From Acidobacteriota bacterium (GTDB taxonomy: Bacteria > Acidobacteriota > Terriglobia > Bryobacterales > Bryobacteraceae): a stretch of DNA of 64,000 nucleotides. The notes under the pieces are model-generated. The model saw only the letters and a program-made list of their open reading frames with translations. It was not told the DNA's origin and ran no database searches. Below are positions 1 to 11,697 of the stretch, piece by piece (positions within the stretch are counted from its first letter, which is position 1; every line of letters starts with the position of its first letter). The position numbers and the translations under genes were made by a program. Location: assembly GCA_003223115.1 (NCBI GenBank), contig QHXW01000290.1, forward strand, positions 1 to 64,000. The letters run 5' to 3'.

Positions 1-1302
1 GCACCCAGCCACGTGGCGCTCACTCGGACGGTTCCACAGAACGAATCGTACTCGCAGCCTTATTGGCTTCGAAGACCTCACCCCGGAGACTTGTACGAAA
101 TCGACCAGCAGCAGTTGATTGGCCGGGCGGATAGCGCGCCCGTGCTCACGGCTCAATTCACATTGGATTTCGACGGCACACCGGTGACGTTGAGCACCCC
201 GGTGCGCTACCGCTACATCGACCACACCGAAGGCGAGCTGACGCGTCCGCTAGTGATTGTGCCGCCAGTCGCGGTGGACCTTCCGGCCAAAGTGCTGCTG
301 TTCCCGAACACCGGTTCGAAATCACTCGAAGTGCAGTTGAAGGCCCACGTGGCCGACGCATCCGGGAAGGTGAAGCTTGATCTGCCGCAGGGCTGGAAAG
401 CGGAACCTGCGTCACGATCTTTTCACTTGGCCGAATCCGGTGACGAGCAAACAGTGACGTTTACTCTGATTCCCCCGCTGCAAGAGTCGACCGGTTTGGT
501 GCGCGCTCTAGCGAACGCCGGCGGAAAAGACATCTCGACAGGAATGACCGTCATGGCGTTCCCGCACTTCCCGGCACAGATGGTTTTCGAAGAGGCGCAG
601 GCCAAGCTCGACCGCGTGGACGTCAAGGTCCTGGCCCGCAAAATCGGGTACGTGATGGGCGCCGGCGATAGCGTTCCCGAAGCGCTGCGGCAACTCGGAT
701 GTGAGGTGACGCTGCTTTCCGCGCAAGACTTGGCGGAACGCAATCTTTCGGAATTCGACGCCATTGTCACCGGCGTGCGCGCCTATAATGTGCGAGCCGA
801 TCTGCGCGCCAACCAACAGCGTTTGCTCGATTACGTGCGCGTAGGCGGCACTCTGATCGTGCAGTACAACGTGCTGGCGGGATTCTTCGGCCGTGGCGAC
901 TCGGGCCAGCTCGCGCATATCGGTCCCTACCCCATCACCATCAGTCACGACCGCGTGAGCGTGGAAGAAGCTCCGGTCGAATTTCCGGATCCGCGGCATC
1001 CGTTATTGCTCGGGCCCAATCGCATCACCGGGCATGATTTCGACGGTTGGATCCAGGAGCGCGGTCTCTATTTCGCATCCGTATGGGACCCGCGCTATCA
1101 GCCGGTCCTCGAATGTAACGATCCCGGCGAAAAACCACTCGCGGGCGGGATGCTGTACACGCGCTACGGCAAGGGCGTCTACATTTTTAGCGCGTACTCC
1201 TGGTTCCGCGAACTGCCTGCCGGGGTACCGGGAGCATACCGGATTTTCGCCAACATGTTGAGTGCGAGCGGCGCCGCTCGAGCCACCGCAGCTTCGCATT
1301 AA
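1..1302 (+). CDS. PIG-L/LmbE-like exported protein, C-terminal part (partial, 5' end outside window)
   Basis: The frame is open to base 1, so the GTG at 13 is probably internal and the gene starts upstream. About residues 70-175 of the visible part look like an immunoglobulin-like NEW3 beta-sandwich (LDLPQGWKAEP, TVTFTLIPP). From about residue 205 to the end there is an alpha/beta domain of the class I glutamine-amidotransferase-like or ThuA type (DAIVTGVRAYN, RVGGTLIVQYN). I see no nucleophile cysteine. From family knowledge, PIG-L deacetylases of Acidobacteriota often carry this pair of domains after the N-terminal deacetylase, which would lie outside the window. The product is therefore probably exported and acts on N-acetyl sugars, but the catalytic domain is not visible and the assignment is an inference. 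Confidence 0.55.
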   Translation, partial: APSHVALTRTVPQNESYSQPYWLRRPHPGDLYEIDQQQLIGRADSAPVLTAQFTLDFDGTPVTLSTPVRYRYIDHTEGELTRPLVIVPPVAVDLPAKVLLFPNTGSKSLEVQLKAHVADASGKVKLDLPQGWKAEPASRSFHLAESGDEQTVTFTLIPPLQESTGLVRALANAGGKDISTGMTVMAFPHFPAQMVFEEAQAKLDRVDVKVLARKIGYVMGAGDSVPEALRQLGCEVTLLSAQDLAERNLSEFDAIVTGVRAYNVRADLRANQQRLLDYVRVGGTLIVQYNVLAGFFGRGDSGQLAHIGPYPITISHDRVSVEEAPVEFPDPRHPLLLGPNRITGHDFDGWIQERGLYFASVWDPRYQPVLECNDPGEKPLAGGMLYTRYGKGVYIFSAYSWFRELPAGVPGAYRIFANMLSASGAARATAASH

Positions 1303-1480
1303 CCTACAAAAGGCAATTGACGCAGAGCGCTCTCGGGAAGTCCGAGACCTGTCTGGTGTTCCAACTGCTGCGCACTTCACCCAATGGGTGACAAATGCCA
1401 TTGCTGCAAATATTTGCGGCTGAAGAGGAACGCTCATATGGCGGGCTCTTAACCGCGTTTTTGGGATTAACGAGGTTCAC

Positions 1481-1504
1481 GTGGAATAGGCATTCCTGCC
1501 TGTC
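1481..1504 (+). repeat. Interspersed hairpin repeat, family A, copy 1
   Basis: The unit reads GTGGAATAGG, loop CATTCCTG, then CCTGTC, and can fold as AGGCA-TTCC-TGCCT. A copy differing at one of the first 23 bases lies at 18288-18310, and other copies are at 35574-35607, 19802-19824, 35685-35707 and (reverse strand) 46904-46941. This copy lies between the first gene and the SelA-like gene. Confidence 0.75.
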
Positions 1505-1575
1505 TCCGTGGGATGAGATGGCCTGATTCCTCTCATCCCGTCCCCATGCGATACACTTGATCGCAGGAGATTTCC

Positions 1576-2763
1576 ATGCCAAATCGTCGCCGTTTTCTGC
1601 AAAGCGCCACACTGCCACTCCTCGGAGGTCTGCGCGGTGTTGCTAATGCAGCCACAGTGAAGCGCGATTATTTTGCCGAGCTGGGCGTGCGGCCCTTCAT
1701 CAATGCTGGTGGAACATATACCATGTTCACCGCGTCGCTGATGACGCCGGAAACCATGCAGGCGATTGATTACTGCTCGAAATACTTTGTGCACCTGGAT
1801 GAATTGCACGATCGCGTGGGCGAACGCATCGCTTCTTTGATCGGCTGCGAAGCGGCCCTGGTCAGCTCCGGCGCTGCATCCGCGCTCTCGTTGGGCACCG
1901 CGGCATGCGTAGCGGGCACGAATCCCGATTTCATCCATCGTCTCCCGGACACCACCGGCATGAAGAACGAAGTGATTATTCAGAAAGCTCACCGCTATGG
2001 TTACGACCACGCGGTGCGCAATTGCGGCATCCGATTCATCGAAGTCGAGACGCGCGACGAGCTCGAGCATGCGATCAACGAGCACACCGCAATGATGCTA
2101 TTCTTCAATGCCGCTACCCCGCCCGGACAGATCTCGGTGGAAGAGTTCCCGCAACTTGGCAAGAAACACGGCATTCCCACTTTCAATGACGCCGCCGCGG
2201 ACGTTCCCCCGGTTGAAAATCTTTCCAAGTACATCAAGTTAGGATTTGACCTGGTGACCTTTTCGGGCGGCAAAGGTCTGCGTGGTCCTCAAAGCGCGGG
2301 TTTGCTTTTGGGCCGCAAGGACTTGATCAGCGCCGCTCGCATGAATGCTTCACCCAATAGCGACAGCATCGGCCGGGGCATGAAAGTGAACAAGGAGGAG
2401 ATGGTCGGGATGCTGGCGGCCGTGGAAGTCTATGTGAAAAAGGATCACGCCGCGGAATGGCGCGAGTGGGAGCAGCGCGTGAAAACCGTGGCCGATAGCG
2501 TCGGCCCGCTGGCTAGCGTCAAGACCGAGCGCTTCGTGCCCGAGATCTCCAACGCCGTGCCTCACCTGCGCATTACCTGGGACCAGAGCCAGATCAAAAT
2601 CACTCCACAGGAAGTGGTCAAAAAGCTGCGCGAAGGCGAGCCCTCCATAGAGCTGCGCCCCGGCGCCAAGGAAGCCATTGAAGTCGCGGTCTGGATGATG
2701 CTGCCTGGTGAAGCCCAGACTGTAGCGCGCCGCATTCGCGAAGTGCTAAAAGCGGCAACTTAA
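1576..2763 (+). CDS. Tat-exported SelA-like PLP-dependent enzyme
   Basis: 395 residues. The N-terminus is a twin-arginine signal (RRRFLQSATLPLLGG, about residues 4-19). The rest is a fold-type I PLP enzyme of the SelA / D-glucosaminate-6-phosphate ammonia-lyase-like group: FINAGGTYT near 41, the substrate and cofactor region near 95-110, and a likely Schiff-base lysine at about 233 in FSGGKGLRGPQ. Proteins of this type are usually annotated as selenocysteine synthase, but no selenium genes are nearby and the export signal argues against a role in tRNA charging. Likely reactions are elimination or racemisation on an amino acid or amino sugar in the periplasm; the substrate cannot be read from the sequence. 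The ATG is preceded by GCAGGAGATTTCC, a good ribosome binding site. Confidence 0.75.
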   Translation: MPNRRRFLQSATLPLLGGLRGVANAATVKRDYFAELGVRPFINAGGTYTMFTASLMTPETMQAIDYCSKYFVHLDELHDRVGERIASLIGCEAALVSSGAASALSLGTAACVAGTNPDFIHRLPDTTGMKNEVIIQKAHRYGYDHAVRNCGIRFIEVETRDELEHAINEHTAMMLFFNAATPPGQISVEEFPQLGKKHGIPTFNDAAADVPPVENLSKYIKLGFDLVTFSGGKGLRGPQSAGLLLGRKDLISAARMNASPNSDSIGRGMKVNKEEMVGMLAAVEVYVKKDHAAEWREWEQRVKTVADSVGPLASVKTERFVPEISNAVPHLRITWDQSQIKITPQEVVKKLREGEPSIELRPGAKEAIEVAVWMMLPGEAQTVARRIREVLKAAT

Positions 2764-2899
2764 GGCATACCTCAGCCCGCCCGCGCGGATCCCCAACCGG
2801 CAGCAGCTCCCTCGTCCTGGGCGTCGTGCGAATCCGTAATCTCGTGGTTGATCCCGCTGCCACTCCGACACGCTGCACCGCATCATGTGTTATTCCCTA

Positions 2900-2949
2900 T
2901 TGACGCAGTCCAGACTCTGTACCATAGTAATACTGCACTATTACCATAG
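2900..2949 (+). promoter_or_regulatory. Promoter and probable operator of the GntR gene
   Basis: TTGACG (2900-2905), 17 bases, then CATAGT (2923-2928). An imperfect inverted repeat, ATAGTAATA (2924-2932) and TATTACCAT (2939-2947), covers the -10 and start region. ACCATAG is also repeated directly at 2921 and 2943. The position fits autoregulation by the GntR protein encoded immediately downstream. Confidence 0.5.
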
Positions 2950-2963
2950 CACTATAGAAAACA

Positions 2964-3368
2964 ATGTTCTGGAAACCCAATGCCAGGTCTGGGGTCCCCA
3001 TCTATCTCCAACTCATGGAGCAGGTAAAACATGCCGTCGAGACTGGGGCGCTGCGGTCCGGCGAGCAACTTCCAGGGATCCGCAAAATGGCTGAGGACCT
3101 GGTCATCAATCCCAACACGGTCGCCAAAGCTTATCGCGAGCTGGAGCACGAAGGCGTGATCGAGTTGCGCCAGGGCTTCGGCGCGTTCGTGACAAAGAAC
3201 GGAGCTGCCGCGGAATCACGCGAGCGGCGCAAGATGCAGGACGCGCAAGTTCTGGTGAAAGGGGCGGCAGATTGCCTGGCCGCGCTGGGCCTCGATGAAC
3301 AACAGATGCGGCGTCTTTTCGAAACGGAAATGACACGGCTGCGAGAGTCGTCGGGCGGGGGGAAGTAA
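2964..3368 (+). CDS. GntR-family transcriptional regulator, YtrA subfamily
   Basis: 134 residues, the short form typical of YtrA regulators. The winged helix-turn-helix occupies residues 12-78 (GVPIYLQLMEQVKHAVETG, then LPGIRKMAEDLVINPNTVAK and YRELEHEGVIELRQGFG). A short helical C-terminal segment follows in place of an effector domain. The gene ends two bases before the ABC ATPase remnant, the usual regulator-ATPase-permease order of YtrA operons, so it probably once controlled that transporter. A strong promoter with an inverted repeat lies upstream. The start at 2964 has no clear Shine-Dalgarno sequence. The protein looks intact although its target operon is destroyed. Confidence 0.88.
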   Translation: MFWKPNARSGVPIYLQLMEQVKHAVETGALRSGEQLPGIRKMAEDLVINPNTVAKAYRELEHEGVIELRQGFGAFVTKNGAAAESRERRKMQDAQVLVKGAADCLAALGLDEQQMRRLFETEMTRLRESSGGGK

Positions 3369-3370
3369 CG

Positions 3371-3709
3371 ATGGATCAAGAACCGATCATCGTCACTTGC
3401 GAGCTGCGAAAGGTATACGGCGAAATCAGCGTCATCGACGGGCTCAACCTTGAGGTGCCGCGCGGCTCCATCTGTGGGCTGCTCGGCCGCAACCGTGCGG
3501 CCAAGACCACCCTACTCAAGATGTTTGTTGGCTTGACGAGGCCCACATCGGTTGAGGGTCGCATCTTCGGCCTGCGGATCGATCGCTCCGCCGAAAGCAG
3601 CCTTCGTGTCCGAAGACAAAATGTTTCCGGGTGCGACTACGGTTGCCGAGATAATCCGCTTCACCCGCGCATTCTATCCGAGGTGGCGGTCTGACCTGGA
3701 ACAACAGTA
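3371..3709 (+). pseudogene. ABC transporter ATP-binding protein remnant (mutated Walker A, frameshifted)
   Basis: The N-terminal part of an ABC ATPase reads well in one frame to about 3595 (EPIIVTCELRKVYG, IDGLNLEVPRGSICGLLG). It continues in another frame with AFVSEDKMFPGATTVAE and IIRFTRAFYPRWRSDLEQQY, a typical GntR-linked ATPase segment, until about 3709. Both invariant glycines of the Walker A motif are changed (GRNRAAKTT where GRNGAGKTT is expected), each explained by one G-to-C change. Signature, Walker B and H-loop are absent because sequence of another origin begins at 3707. The gene cannot make a working ATPase. Confidence 0.8.
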
Positions 3710-3970
3710 CACGTTCCAAACCGCGAGACCAAGACATGGCTGGAAACCGAATTCTGCAGCCACGTGGATTCGATTATCCGGCGATTACAGGTTCCGGTCC
3801 AGTCTGTTCTCTATCAGCTTGCCGCAGCTACTGGTGAGAGCGCGGTTGTCATGCAGTCCGACCAGGAATTCGGCCTCGAGTCGCCTTTCAGCCAGTTAAA
3901 CCCGAAGTTTACGTTCGACTCGTTCGTCGTCGGCGCGTGTAATCAATTCGCGCATGCCGCGGCCGTCGCG
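3707..3970 (+). pseudogene. dnaA gene fragment inserted in the ABC transporter remnant
   Basis: In one frame this stretch encodes VHVPNRETKTWLETEF, a linker with SVLYQLAAATGE, and then LNPKFTFDSFVVGACNQ followed by FAHAAA. The last part is the hallmark opening of the AAA+ domain of the replication initiator DnaA, and the first part fits the end of DnaA domain I. About 88 codons are kept, and the Walker A motif that should follow is missing. Both flanks are ABC transporter sequence. I infer an illegitimate recombination or a partial duplicate of dnaA. A functional dnaA must exist elsewhere. Assembly chimerism is an alternative. Confidence 0.7.
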
Positions 3971-4345
3971 GCCCTGGTTTCTTCGCTTCTGGTCTGCGCC
4001 GCAGCGCCCCTGGTGGGCCAGGCGTTTTCCATCAGGGAGAGCCTTGTGCATGCGCTGCTTGCGATTGCAGGCATCGTTTCTTTCTACGGAGTGTTGGTAT
4101 TTCTTTCAACCACCGTTGGTGAGTTGCACAAAGCCGTGCTGGGAGCCGCGCTGCTGTTCCTCTACGGAATGCTGACCTTCCTGGCGAACGGATTTAGGCA
4201 GTTCAGTATGCTGCGGCTCATGACCGGCGATATGTATTTCCTGCGTGGCGAGATTCCCTGGGCCGGGATCTGCGGCAGCGTCGGTGTGGCGTTAGTAATG
4301 GTGTGGCTCTCGCTGATGATTATCGAACGGCGAGACTACTCGCAT
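3971..4345 (+). pseudogene. ABC-2 type permease remnant (C-terminal membrane segments)
   Basis: The same open frame as the dnaA fragment continues into hydrophobic protein: about four membrane segments (ALVSSLLVCAAAPLVG, LLAIAGIVSFYGVLVFL, AVLGAALLFLYGMLTFL, GSVGVALVMVWLSLMII) ending in ERRDYS. This looks like the C-terminal half of the permease expected after a GntR-ATPase pair. The reading frame then runs on to 4435, antisense to the 3' end of ppdK, so the natural stop has been lost. No start codon or N-terminal half remains. Confidence 0.6.
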
Positions 4346-4348
4346 GGC

Positions 4349-7084
<2,736 letters not shown>

Positions 7085-7093
7085 TCGTCTCTC

Positions 7094-9067
7094 CTATGTA
7101 TTCGTGACTATTTCGGAAAAATCCGCGATGCTGGAAAATTCCGCCAATAACCTATGCAATAACGTGAGCCGGTTCTGGCGGATTCGAGCATCCGGCGCAT
7201 TCACCAGCACCTTGTCGAAAAACAGATCGACCTTCGGCCGTAGCGAAGCGATCGATTCGAGCGCGGGCCGGTATGGCTGGTTCGCCACGAGACCGCGCAC
7301 ACGCTCGAATTCTTCGTAAAGATCTTTTTCGGGACCAGGTTCGAGCAACGCGGCGTCGATCTGGCTCCCGTCACCGGCAAAATGGGCCTGCTTGAGAATG
7401 TTCTGGATGCGCTTGAAGCTCGCTGCTAGCGGCCCGAAATTTTCCGTGGGCCGCACGTCGTGAATCGCAACCAGGCGCTCTGCGGCATCCACCACATCGT
7501 CCCAGCCGCCGGCCAGCACGGCGTTGACTTCGTCGTAAGGAAAATTGCGGACGTCTTTGAAGTAATAGCGGATGCGGTCGAGAACGAATTCTTCGAGCCT
7601 GGTGTCGCCGCCCAGCAGTTTGCGGAAAGGCAGCCGCAGTTCCCCCTCGACCAGAATCTTGACGACGCCCTGCGCCGCACGCCGCAGCGCGAACGGATCG
7701 CGCGAGCCCGTGGGAATCATGCCGATGCGGAAGCAGCCACGCAGCGTATCGAGCTTGTCGGCGAGCGAAACGAGTTCTCCAGCGGGGTTTCGCGGGATGG
7801 AATCTTCCATGCTGACGGGCTTGTAGTGGTCATAAATGGCCTGCCAGACCTCTTCGGGCTCACCCTGCTCGTGGGCGTAGAGACCGCCGACGACGCCCTG
7901 CAGTTCCGTGAACTCCTTGACTAGTTCAGTCGTGAGATCGCACTTGCTCAACTTCGCCGCGCGAATCGCGGCATGGTCGCCGTGCAGTTCCTTTACCAGC
8001 GCGACCATGCGCTCGGCCTTCTCCAGATACGAGCCGAGCTTGGCCTGAAAGGTCACGTGCGCCAGGTCAGCCACCCGATCTTCGAGTTTCTTGCGCTGGT
8101 CCGTCTCCCAGAAAAACTTCGCATCATTGAATCGCGCGCGCAGTACGCGCTCGTGGCCGCGGCGAACCAGGCCTTCCGGATCGGCATTGGTGTTCATCAC
8201 CGCGACGAACTTTGGCGCAAGCTTTCCGTGGCCGTCTTCCACCGAAAAATACTTCTGGTGGTGCCGCATCACGGTGATGAGCACTTCTGCCGGCAATTTG
8301 AGAAACTCAGGATCGAAACTGCCCTGAATCGCGGTCGGGTACTCGGTCAGGTAGACCAGAGTATCGAGCAGCCCCGGGTCCGGCTTGAGACGCACGGTGC
8401 GAACTTCCTGCTCAATTTTTTTCCGGCGCTCGGATGCGGACAGAATCACGACTGCGTCTTGAAGCTGCTGTTCGTATTTTTCGACAGTGACTTTAATTCG
8501 TGCGGCCCCCAAAATGCGATGGCCCGAAGTCACATTGCCGGATTTCACGCCCGCAATCTCGAACGGCACCACGTCACTACCCAATAAAGCCACAATCCAA
8601 CGGATGGGCCGGATGAAGCGCGGGCCGTTTTTGCCGGTCCAGTACATTGCCTTCGGGAAATAGATTTTTAGAACCAGGTCGGGCAGAGTCTCGGCCAGAA
8701 TATCGAGTGAAGGGCGTCCAGCGATTTTCTTCAGGTAGGTATAGTACTCGCCCTTGGAGGTGGCGCGCACTTCGAGCTGTTCTGCCGCTATTCCGAGCTT
8801 TCGCGCAAAACCAGCGACCGCGTTCTGCGGTGCCGCTTTCGGCGGCCCGGACACCAGCTCTTCGGCATCGTTCTGCCGCTCCGGTATGCGGTCCGCGTGC
8901 AGCAGCAGCCTGCGCGGCGTGGCATCGATCCGGACAGTAACTCCCTGGCCGACGCCGTTCTTTGCCAGCAGGTCGAGAAACAGCTCGCGCAGGTTCTCGA
9001 GCGCCGGCGGAATCATCCAGTCCGGAATCTCTTCGGTCCCGATTTCGAGCAGAAACGGCAGGCTCAC
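7094..9067 (-). CDS. glyS: Glycine-tRNA ligase, beta subunit
   Basis: 657 residues from a GTG start at 9067. The open frame extends 50 codons further upstream, but that part is arginine/glycine-rich and overlaps glyQ in another frame. Family homology begins at the GTG ([20 protein letters not shown]). The GTG overlaps the glyQ stop as GTGA, so the two are translationally coupled. The protein is the tRNA-binding and editing-like half of the alpha2beta2 enzyme, with the HD-like core around GYAHEQGEP-type sequence ([20 protein letters not shown]) and an anticodon-binding helical C-terminus. It charges tRNA-Gly together with GlyQ. Confidence 0.96.
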   Translation of the reverse strand: MSLPFLLEIGTEEIPDWMIPPALENLRELFLDLLAKNGVGQGVTVRIDATPRRLLLHADRIPERQNDAEELVSGPPKAAPQNAVAGFARKLGIAAEQLEVRATSKGEYYTYLKKIAGRPSLDILAETLPDLVLKIYFPKAMYWTGKNGPRFIRPIRWIVALLGSDVVPFEIAGVKSGNVTSGHRILGAARIKVTVEKYEQQLQDAVVILSASERRKKIEQEVRTVRLKPDPGLLDTLVYLTEYPTAIQGSFDPEFLKLPAEVLITVMRHHQKYFSVEDGHGKLAPKFVAVMNTNADPEGLVRRGHERVLRARFNDAKFFWETDQRKKLEDRVADLAHVTFQAKLGSYLEKAERMVALVKELHGDHAAIRAAKLSKCDLTTELVKEFTELQGVVGGLYAHEQGEPEEVWQAIYDHYKPVSMEDSIPRNPAGELVSLADKLDTLRGCFRIGMIPTGSRDPFALRRAAQGVVKILVEGELRLPFRKLLGGDTRLEEFVLDRIRYYFKDVRNFPYDEVNAVLAGGWDDVVDAAERLVAIHDVRPTENFGPLAASFKRIQNILKQAHFAGDGSQIDAALLEPGPEKDLYEEFERVRGLVANQPYRPALESIASLRPKVDLFFDKVLVNAPDARIRQNRLTLLHRLLAEFSSIADFSEIVTNT

Positions 9068-10020
9068 CCGACCGCCTCCGCCGCGACCACGCCGTGCTGA
9101 TCGACCCAGGCGCCGGCCAGCCCCACCGCCAGATTCCTGACGCGCCCGATCACCGCCACCCGCTCCGTCACCGAGATCGCGCCGCGCGAATCGAGCGTGT
9201 TGAACAGATGCGAGCACTTCAGCACGTGTTCGTAGGTCGGCAGTAGCGGGAAACGCTGCTTCTCGGCGTCTGAGGGACCGCTCTCAGTCGGTCGCGGCTC
9301 TGCCGGATTGAGAGATGCCGTGAGCTTGCGGTACTGGTTCAACAGCCGCGCCGCCTCCCCCTCATGAAGATCAAACAGCTTCCACAGCGTCGCCACATCG
9401 GCCAGCTCGAAGTTGTACACCGAGTTCTGCAGCTCGTCTTCGAATCGCACATCCCGATACGTCGCGCCGCCGCCCCACTCGATGTCGTACACGCTGTCTT
9501 TCACCTGCAGAAAAGCCGCAATCCGCTCGAGACCGTACGTCAGCTCTGCCGGCACCAGGTCCAGATCGATTCCGCCGCATTGCTGGAAGTACGTGAACTG
9601 CGTGATCTCCAGTCCATCGAGCATCACCTGCCAGCCCACGCCCCACGCGCCCAGCGTCGGCGATTCCCAGTTGTCTTCTTCGAACTTAATATCGTGTTGG
9701 CGCAGGTCGATGCCAATCGCGCCCAGGCTACCCAGGTACTGATCGATCACATCATCGGGCGACGGCTTCAGGACCACCTGCAACTGCATGTGCTTGTAGA
9801 GCCGGTGGGGATTTTCGCCATATCGGCCGTCAGCGGGACGGCGGCTGGGCTGCACGTAGGCTACGCGGTAGGGCTTAGGCCCCAGCACGCGCAGGAAAGT
9901 CTCGGGGCACATGGTCCCAGCGCCCACTTCCAGATCGTACGGCTCCTGAATGATGCAGTCGCGGTCGGACCAGTACTTCTTCAGCTTGAAGATAAGTTCT
10001 TGGTATGAACCTGAATCCAT
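9064..10020 (-). CDS. glyQ: Glycine-tRNA ligase, alpha subunit
   Basis: 318 residues. This is the catalytic class II synthetase subunit that activates glycine. It contains [19 protein letters not shown] near the N-terminus, the motif 2 region [20 protein letters not shown] (about 72-91), and [19 protein letters not shown] with [11 protein letters not shown], which are nearly invariant in the family. The last 40 residues (after about 275) are slightly longer and more variable than usual. It starts three bases after the recO stop and overlaps glyS by four bases. Confidence 0.97.
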   Translation of the reverse strand: MDSGSYQELIFKLKKYWSDRDCIIQEPYDLEVGAGTMCPETFLRVLGPKPYRVAYVQPSRRPADGRYGENPHRLYKHMQLQVVLKPSPDDVIDQYLGSLGAIGIDLRQHDIKFEEDNWESPTLGAWGVGWQVMLDGLEITQFTYFQQCGGIDLDLVPAELTYGLERIAAFLQVKDSVYDIEWGGGATYRDVRFEDELQNSVYNFELADVATLWKLFDLHEGEAARLLNQYRKLTASLNPAEPRPTESGPSDAEKQRFPLLPTYEHVLKCSHLFNTLDSRGAISVTERVAVIGRVRNLAVGLAGAWVDQHGVVAAEAVG

Positions 10021-10023
10021 TCC

Positions 10024-10794
10024 CTATGCAGCTTCCAATGCCGGTGCGGTAATCAACTTGCGTTCGATGTGGTGTTCGATCTGACGGACCAGAAAATGGC
10101 GCAGATCGGCAGCAGTCTCGCGCCGCCAGTCTTCCTGCGTCAACTGTGCGATCGGCGTGTGCAGCATCCGTTCGGCAATCTCTCTCGATTGAATGCTCAG
10201 CTCCCAGCTTTTGCCCAACTCCGCGCTGCGCCGGCAATGACTACAGAAAAGACCGGTGCGATAGCGGCTGAAATACGCCGCCTGAGGCGCTTCGGGATTC
10301 TCCAGCCAACTGCCGCACTCCAGGCACGCATGCAACTCGGGCAAAATTCCCGCCAAGCGTGTGGCCCAAAGACTGAAATACGTGACAGCCCGCCAAACTC
10401 TGCCCGGCTCAGCGGCTCTCATAGAGTCCAGCATGGCCACCAGCAGCCGGAAATAACGCTCGTTGGCTTCGGCGGGCGGAAGCAACTGTTCTGAAATTTC
10501 AGCAAAGTAGTCGAGCGCCACAGCCGCTTCGTAATCCACTAGCAGTTGAGACTGTGAGCGAATCAGCTCGCACGAATCCAGATTCACCAGCTCCCGCGTT
10601 TCACGCTGGAAATATGCCATTTTCACCTGAGAAAGACGTTCCAAGCCCGCACCGAAGCTGCTCTTCAGCCGGCGGGCCCGCTTGGCCACACCCCGCAATT
10701 TACCCTGATCCCGAGTCAAGAAACTGACCACGAGATCCGACTCTTTAAACGGGTAGGTTACCAGGACGATGGCTTCGCTCAAACGAGCGGGCAT
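10024..10794 (-). CDS. recO: DNA repair protein RecO
   Basis: 256 residues from ATG 10794. A longer frame to 11025 exists, but its first 77 codons show no family similarity. RecO works with RecF and RecR to load RecA on gapped DNA. The N-terminal OB fold begins at SEAIVLVTYPFKESDLVVSF and includes DQGKLRGVAKRARRLKSSFG. A zinc-finger-like set of cysteines follows: CLECGSWLE and LFCSHCRRS. The gene leads the recO-glyQ-glyS-ppdK cluster. Its upstream region carries four short direct repeats (see 10795-11241). Confidence 0.92.
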   Translation of the reverse strand: MPARLSEAIVLVTYPFKESDLVVSFLTRDQGKLRGVAKRARRLKSSFGAGLERLSQVKMAYFQRETRELVNLDSCELIRSQSQLLVDYEAAVALDYFAEISEQLLPPAEANERYFRLLVAMLDSMRAAEPGRVWRAVTYFSLWATRLAGILPELHACLECGSWLENPEAPQAAYFSRYRTGLFCSHCRRSAELGKSWELSIQSREIAERMLHTPIAQLTQEDWRRETAADLRHFLVRQIEHHIERKLITAPALEAA

Positions 10795-11241
10795 ATCCGC
10801 GACATGCTGAATCTTCAAGAGTAGCACGTGGCGCTCGACGAGAGTGTCGCCGCGTTTTTCGCACCCGGCCGGCTTTCTGAAGCCGCTGGTTTTTTCTAAA
10901 GAGGTTGGTGTTTTCTGAAGACCGGTTAACGGATCGGATCTCGGGTCGATAAGTTTTCTGAAGGCGGGCAGCAGCAGCAAGCCCCTGAGCGGGACGGCCA
11001 TGCGGAAGCCGGCGCGAACAGTCATTGAGTGCGGCCAACCAGCCGCCCCGCCAGCATCATCCTCATCGGTTACATCCGATGCCCTATGGAGAACTATCGT
11101 TCGTTAGCAAGAAATTGCTGCACGACGGTGAATGAAATGACTCAGATATGGGATGTCCGCGCGAATCGTCGCGAAATTTCGCGCCAAACGAGTTTTCTCT
11201 GGAGCTTTCTAGGGATTTTCCGTTACAATGTGGACACTTCT
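10795..11241. other. Intergenic region between divergent recO and the metalloprotease-like gene
   Basis: No convincing gene. It holds four imperfect direct copies of TTTTCTGAAG at 10874-10882, 10892-10901, 10911-10920 and 10954-10963 (CTTCAGAAAA on the recO strand), which could be a binding-site array or slippage repeats. TACAAT at 11224-11229 lies 12 bases before the ATG at 11242 and would give an almost leaderless transcript; no clear -35 accompanies it. An open frame from 11029 runs into the downstream gene, but its first 71 codons look like noise. Confidence 0.4.
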
Positions 11242-11697
11242 ATGGTGCTATTGCTCACATTACTTCTCGTTTTTGTGAGTTTCGGGAACGCCGCTTCAAC
11301 CTCCCGTGACCGAACCACCTCGGGTCCGCCGATTGTCAGTCAGCAACAAGCTCAAGACTGGCTTCATCTCTGGCAGAAACGCCTACACCTCGAGGACTGG
11401 AAGATTGACATTAAGATCGTCAGGATCTGGGAATTGGAGCAGGGCACCCTGGGCCACATCGATTGGTCGGTTCCGCATAGAACCGCCACCATCAAGGTAC
11501 TGAACTCTGCGGACTATGAGCTGCCGAAGGACAAGATCCCCAGCGATGTGGAACTTTCCATTGTCCACGAACTGGTGCACCTGCACCTCTCAGTGCTGCC
11601 GCTGAATAAATCCACTCGCGGCGCTGAAGAGCAGGTGGTCACCATGTTGGCGGATGCCCTCGTCGACCTGGAACACAATCAATCGCCTACGGAATAG
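11242..11697 (+). CDS. Small exported zinc-metalloprotease-like protein
   Basis: 151 residues from ATG 11242. I chose this start because it opens directly with a signal peptide (MVLLLTLLLVFVSFGNAAS). The mature part contains WLHLWQKRLHLEDWKIDIKI and a HExxH motif, IVHELVHLHLS (near residues 111-121), which is the usual zinc site with a possible further histidine. The family is not one I can name; similar short HExxH proteins occur in Acidobacteriota. Its last 11 bases overlap the end of the convergent gene 11687-12544. The periplasmic location and peptidase activity are inferred from these motifs only. Confidence 0.6.
   Translation: MVLLLTLLLVFVSFGNAASTSRDRTTSGPPIVSQQQAQDWLHLWQKRLHLEDWKIDIKIVRIWELEQGTLGHIDWSVPHRTATIKVLNSADYELPKDKIPSDVELSIVHELVHLHLSVLPLNKSTRGAEEQVVTMLADALVDLEHNQSPTE

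Noticed and set aside
1576-2763. The SelA-like gene as true selenocysteine synthase
   Set aside because: It has a Tat signal and no selB, selC or selD nearby; the family name is misleading here.
8900-9217. Extended N-terminus of glyS to 9217 with a glycine/arginine-rich leader
   Set aside because: The leader overlaps glyQ in another frame and has no similarity. The GTG at 9067 with GTGA overlap is the natural start.
10795-11025. 77-codon N-terminal extension of recO
   Set aside because: RecO homologues start close to SEAIVLVTYPF; the extension overlaps a repeat-rich intergenic region and looks random.
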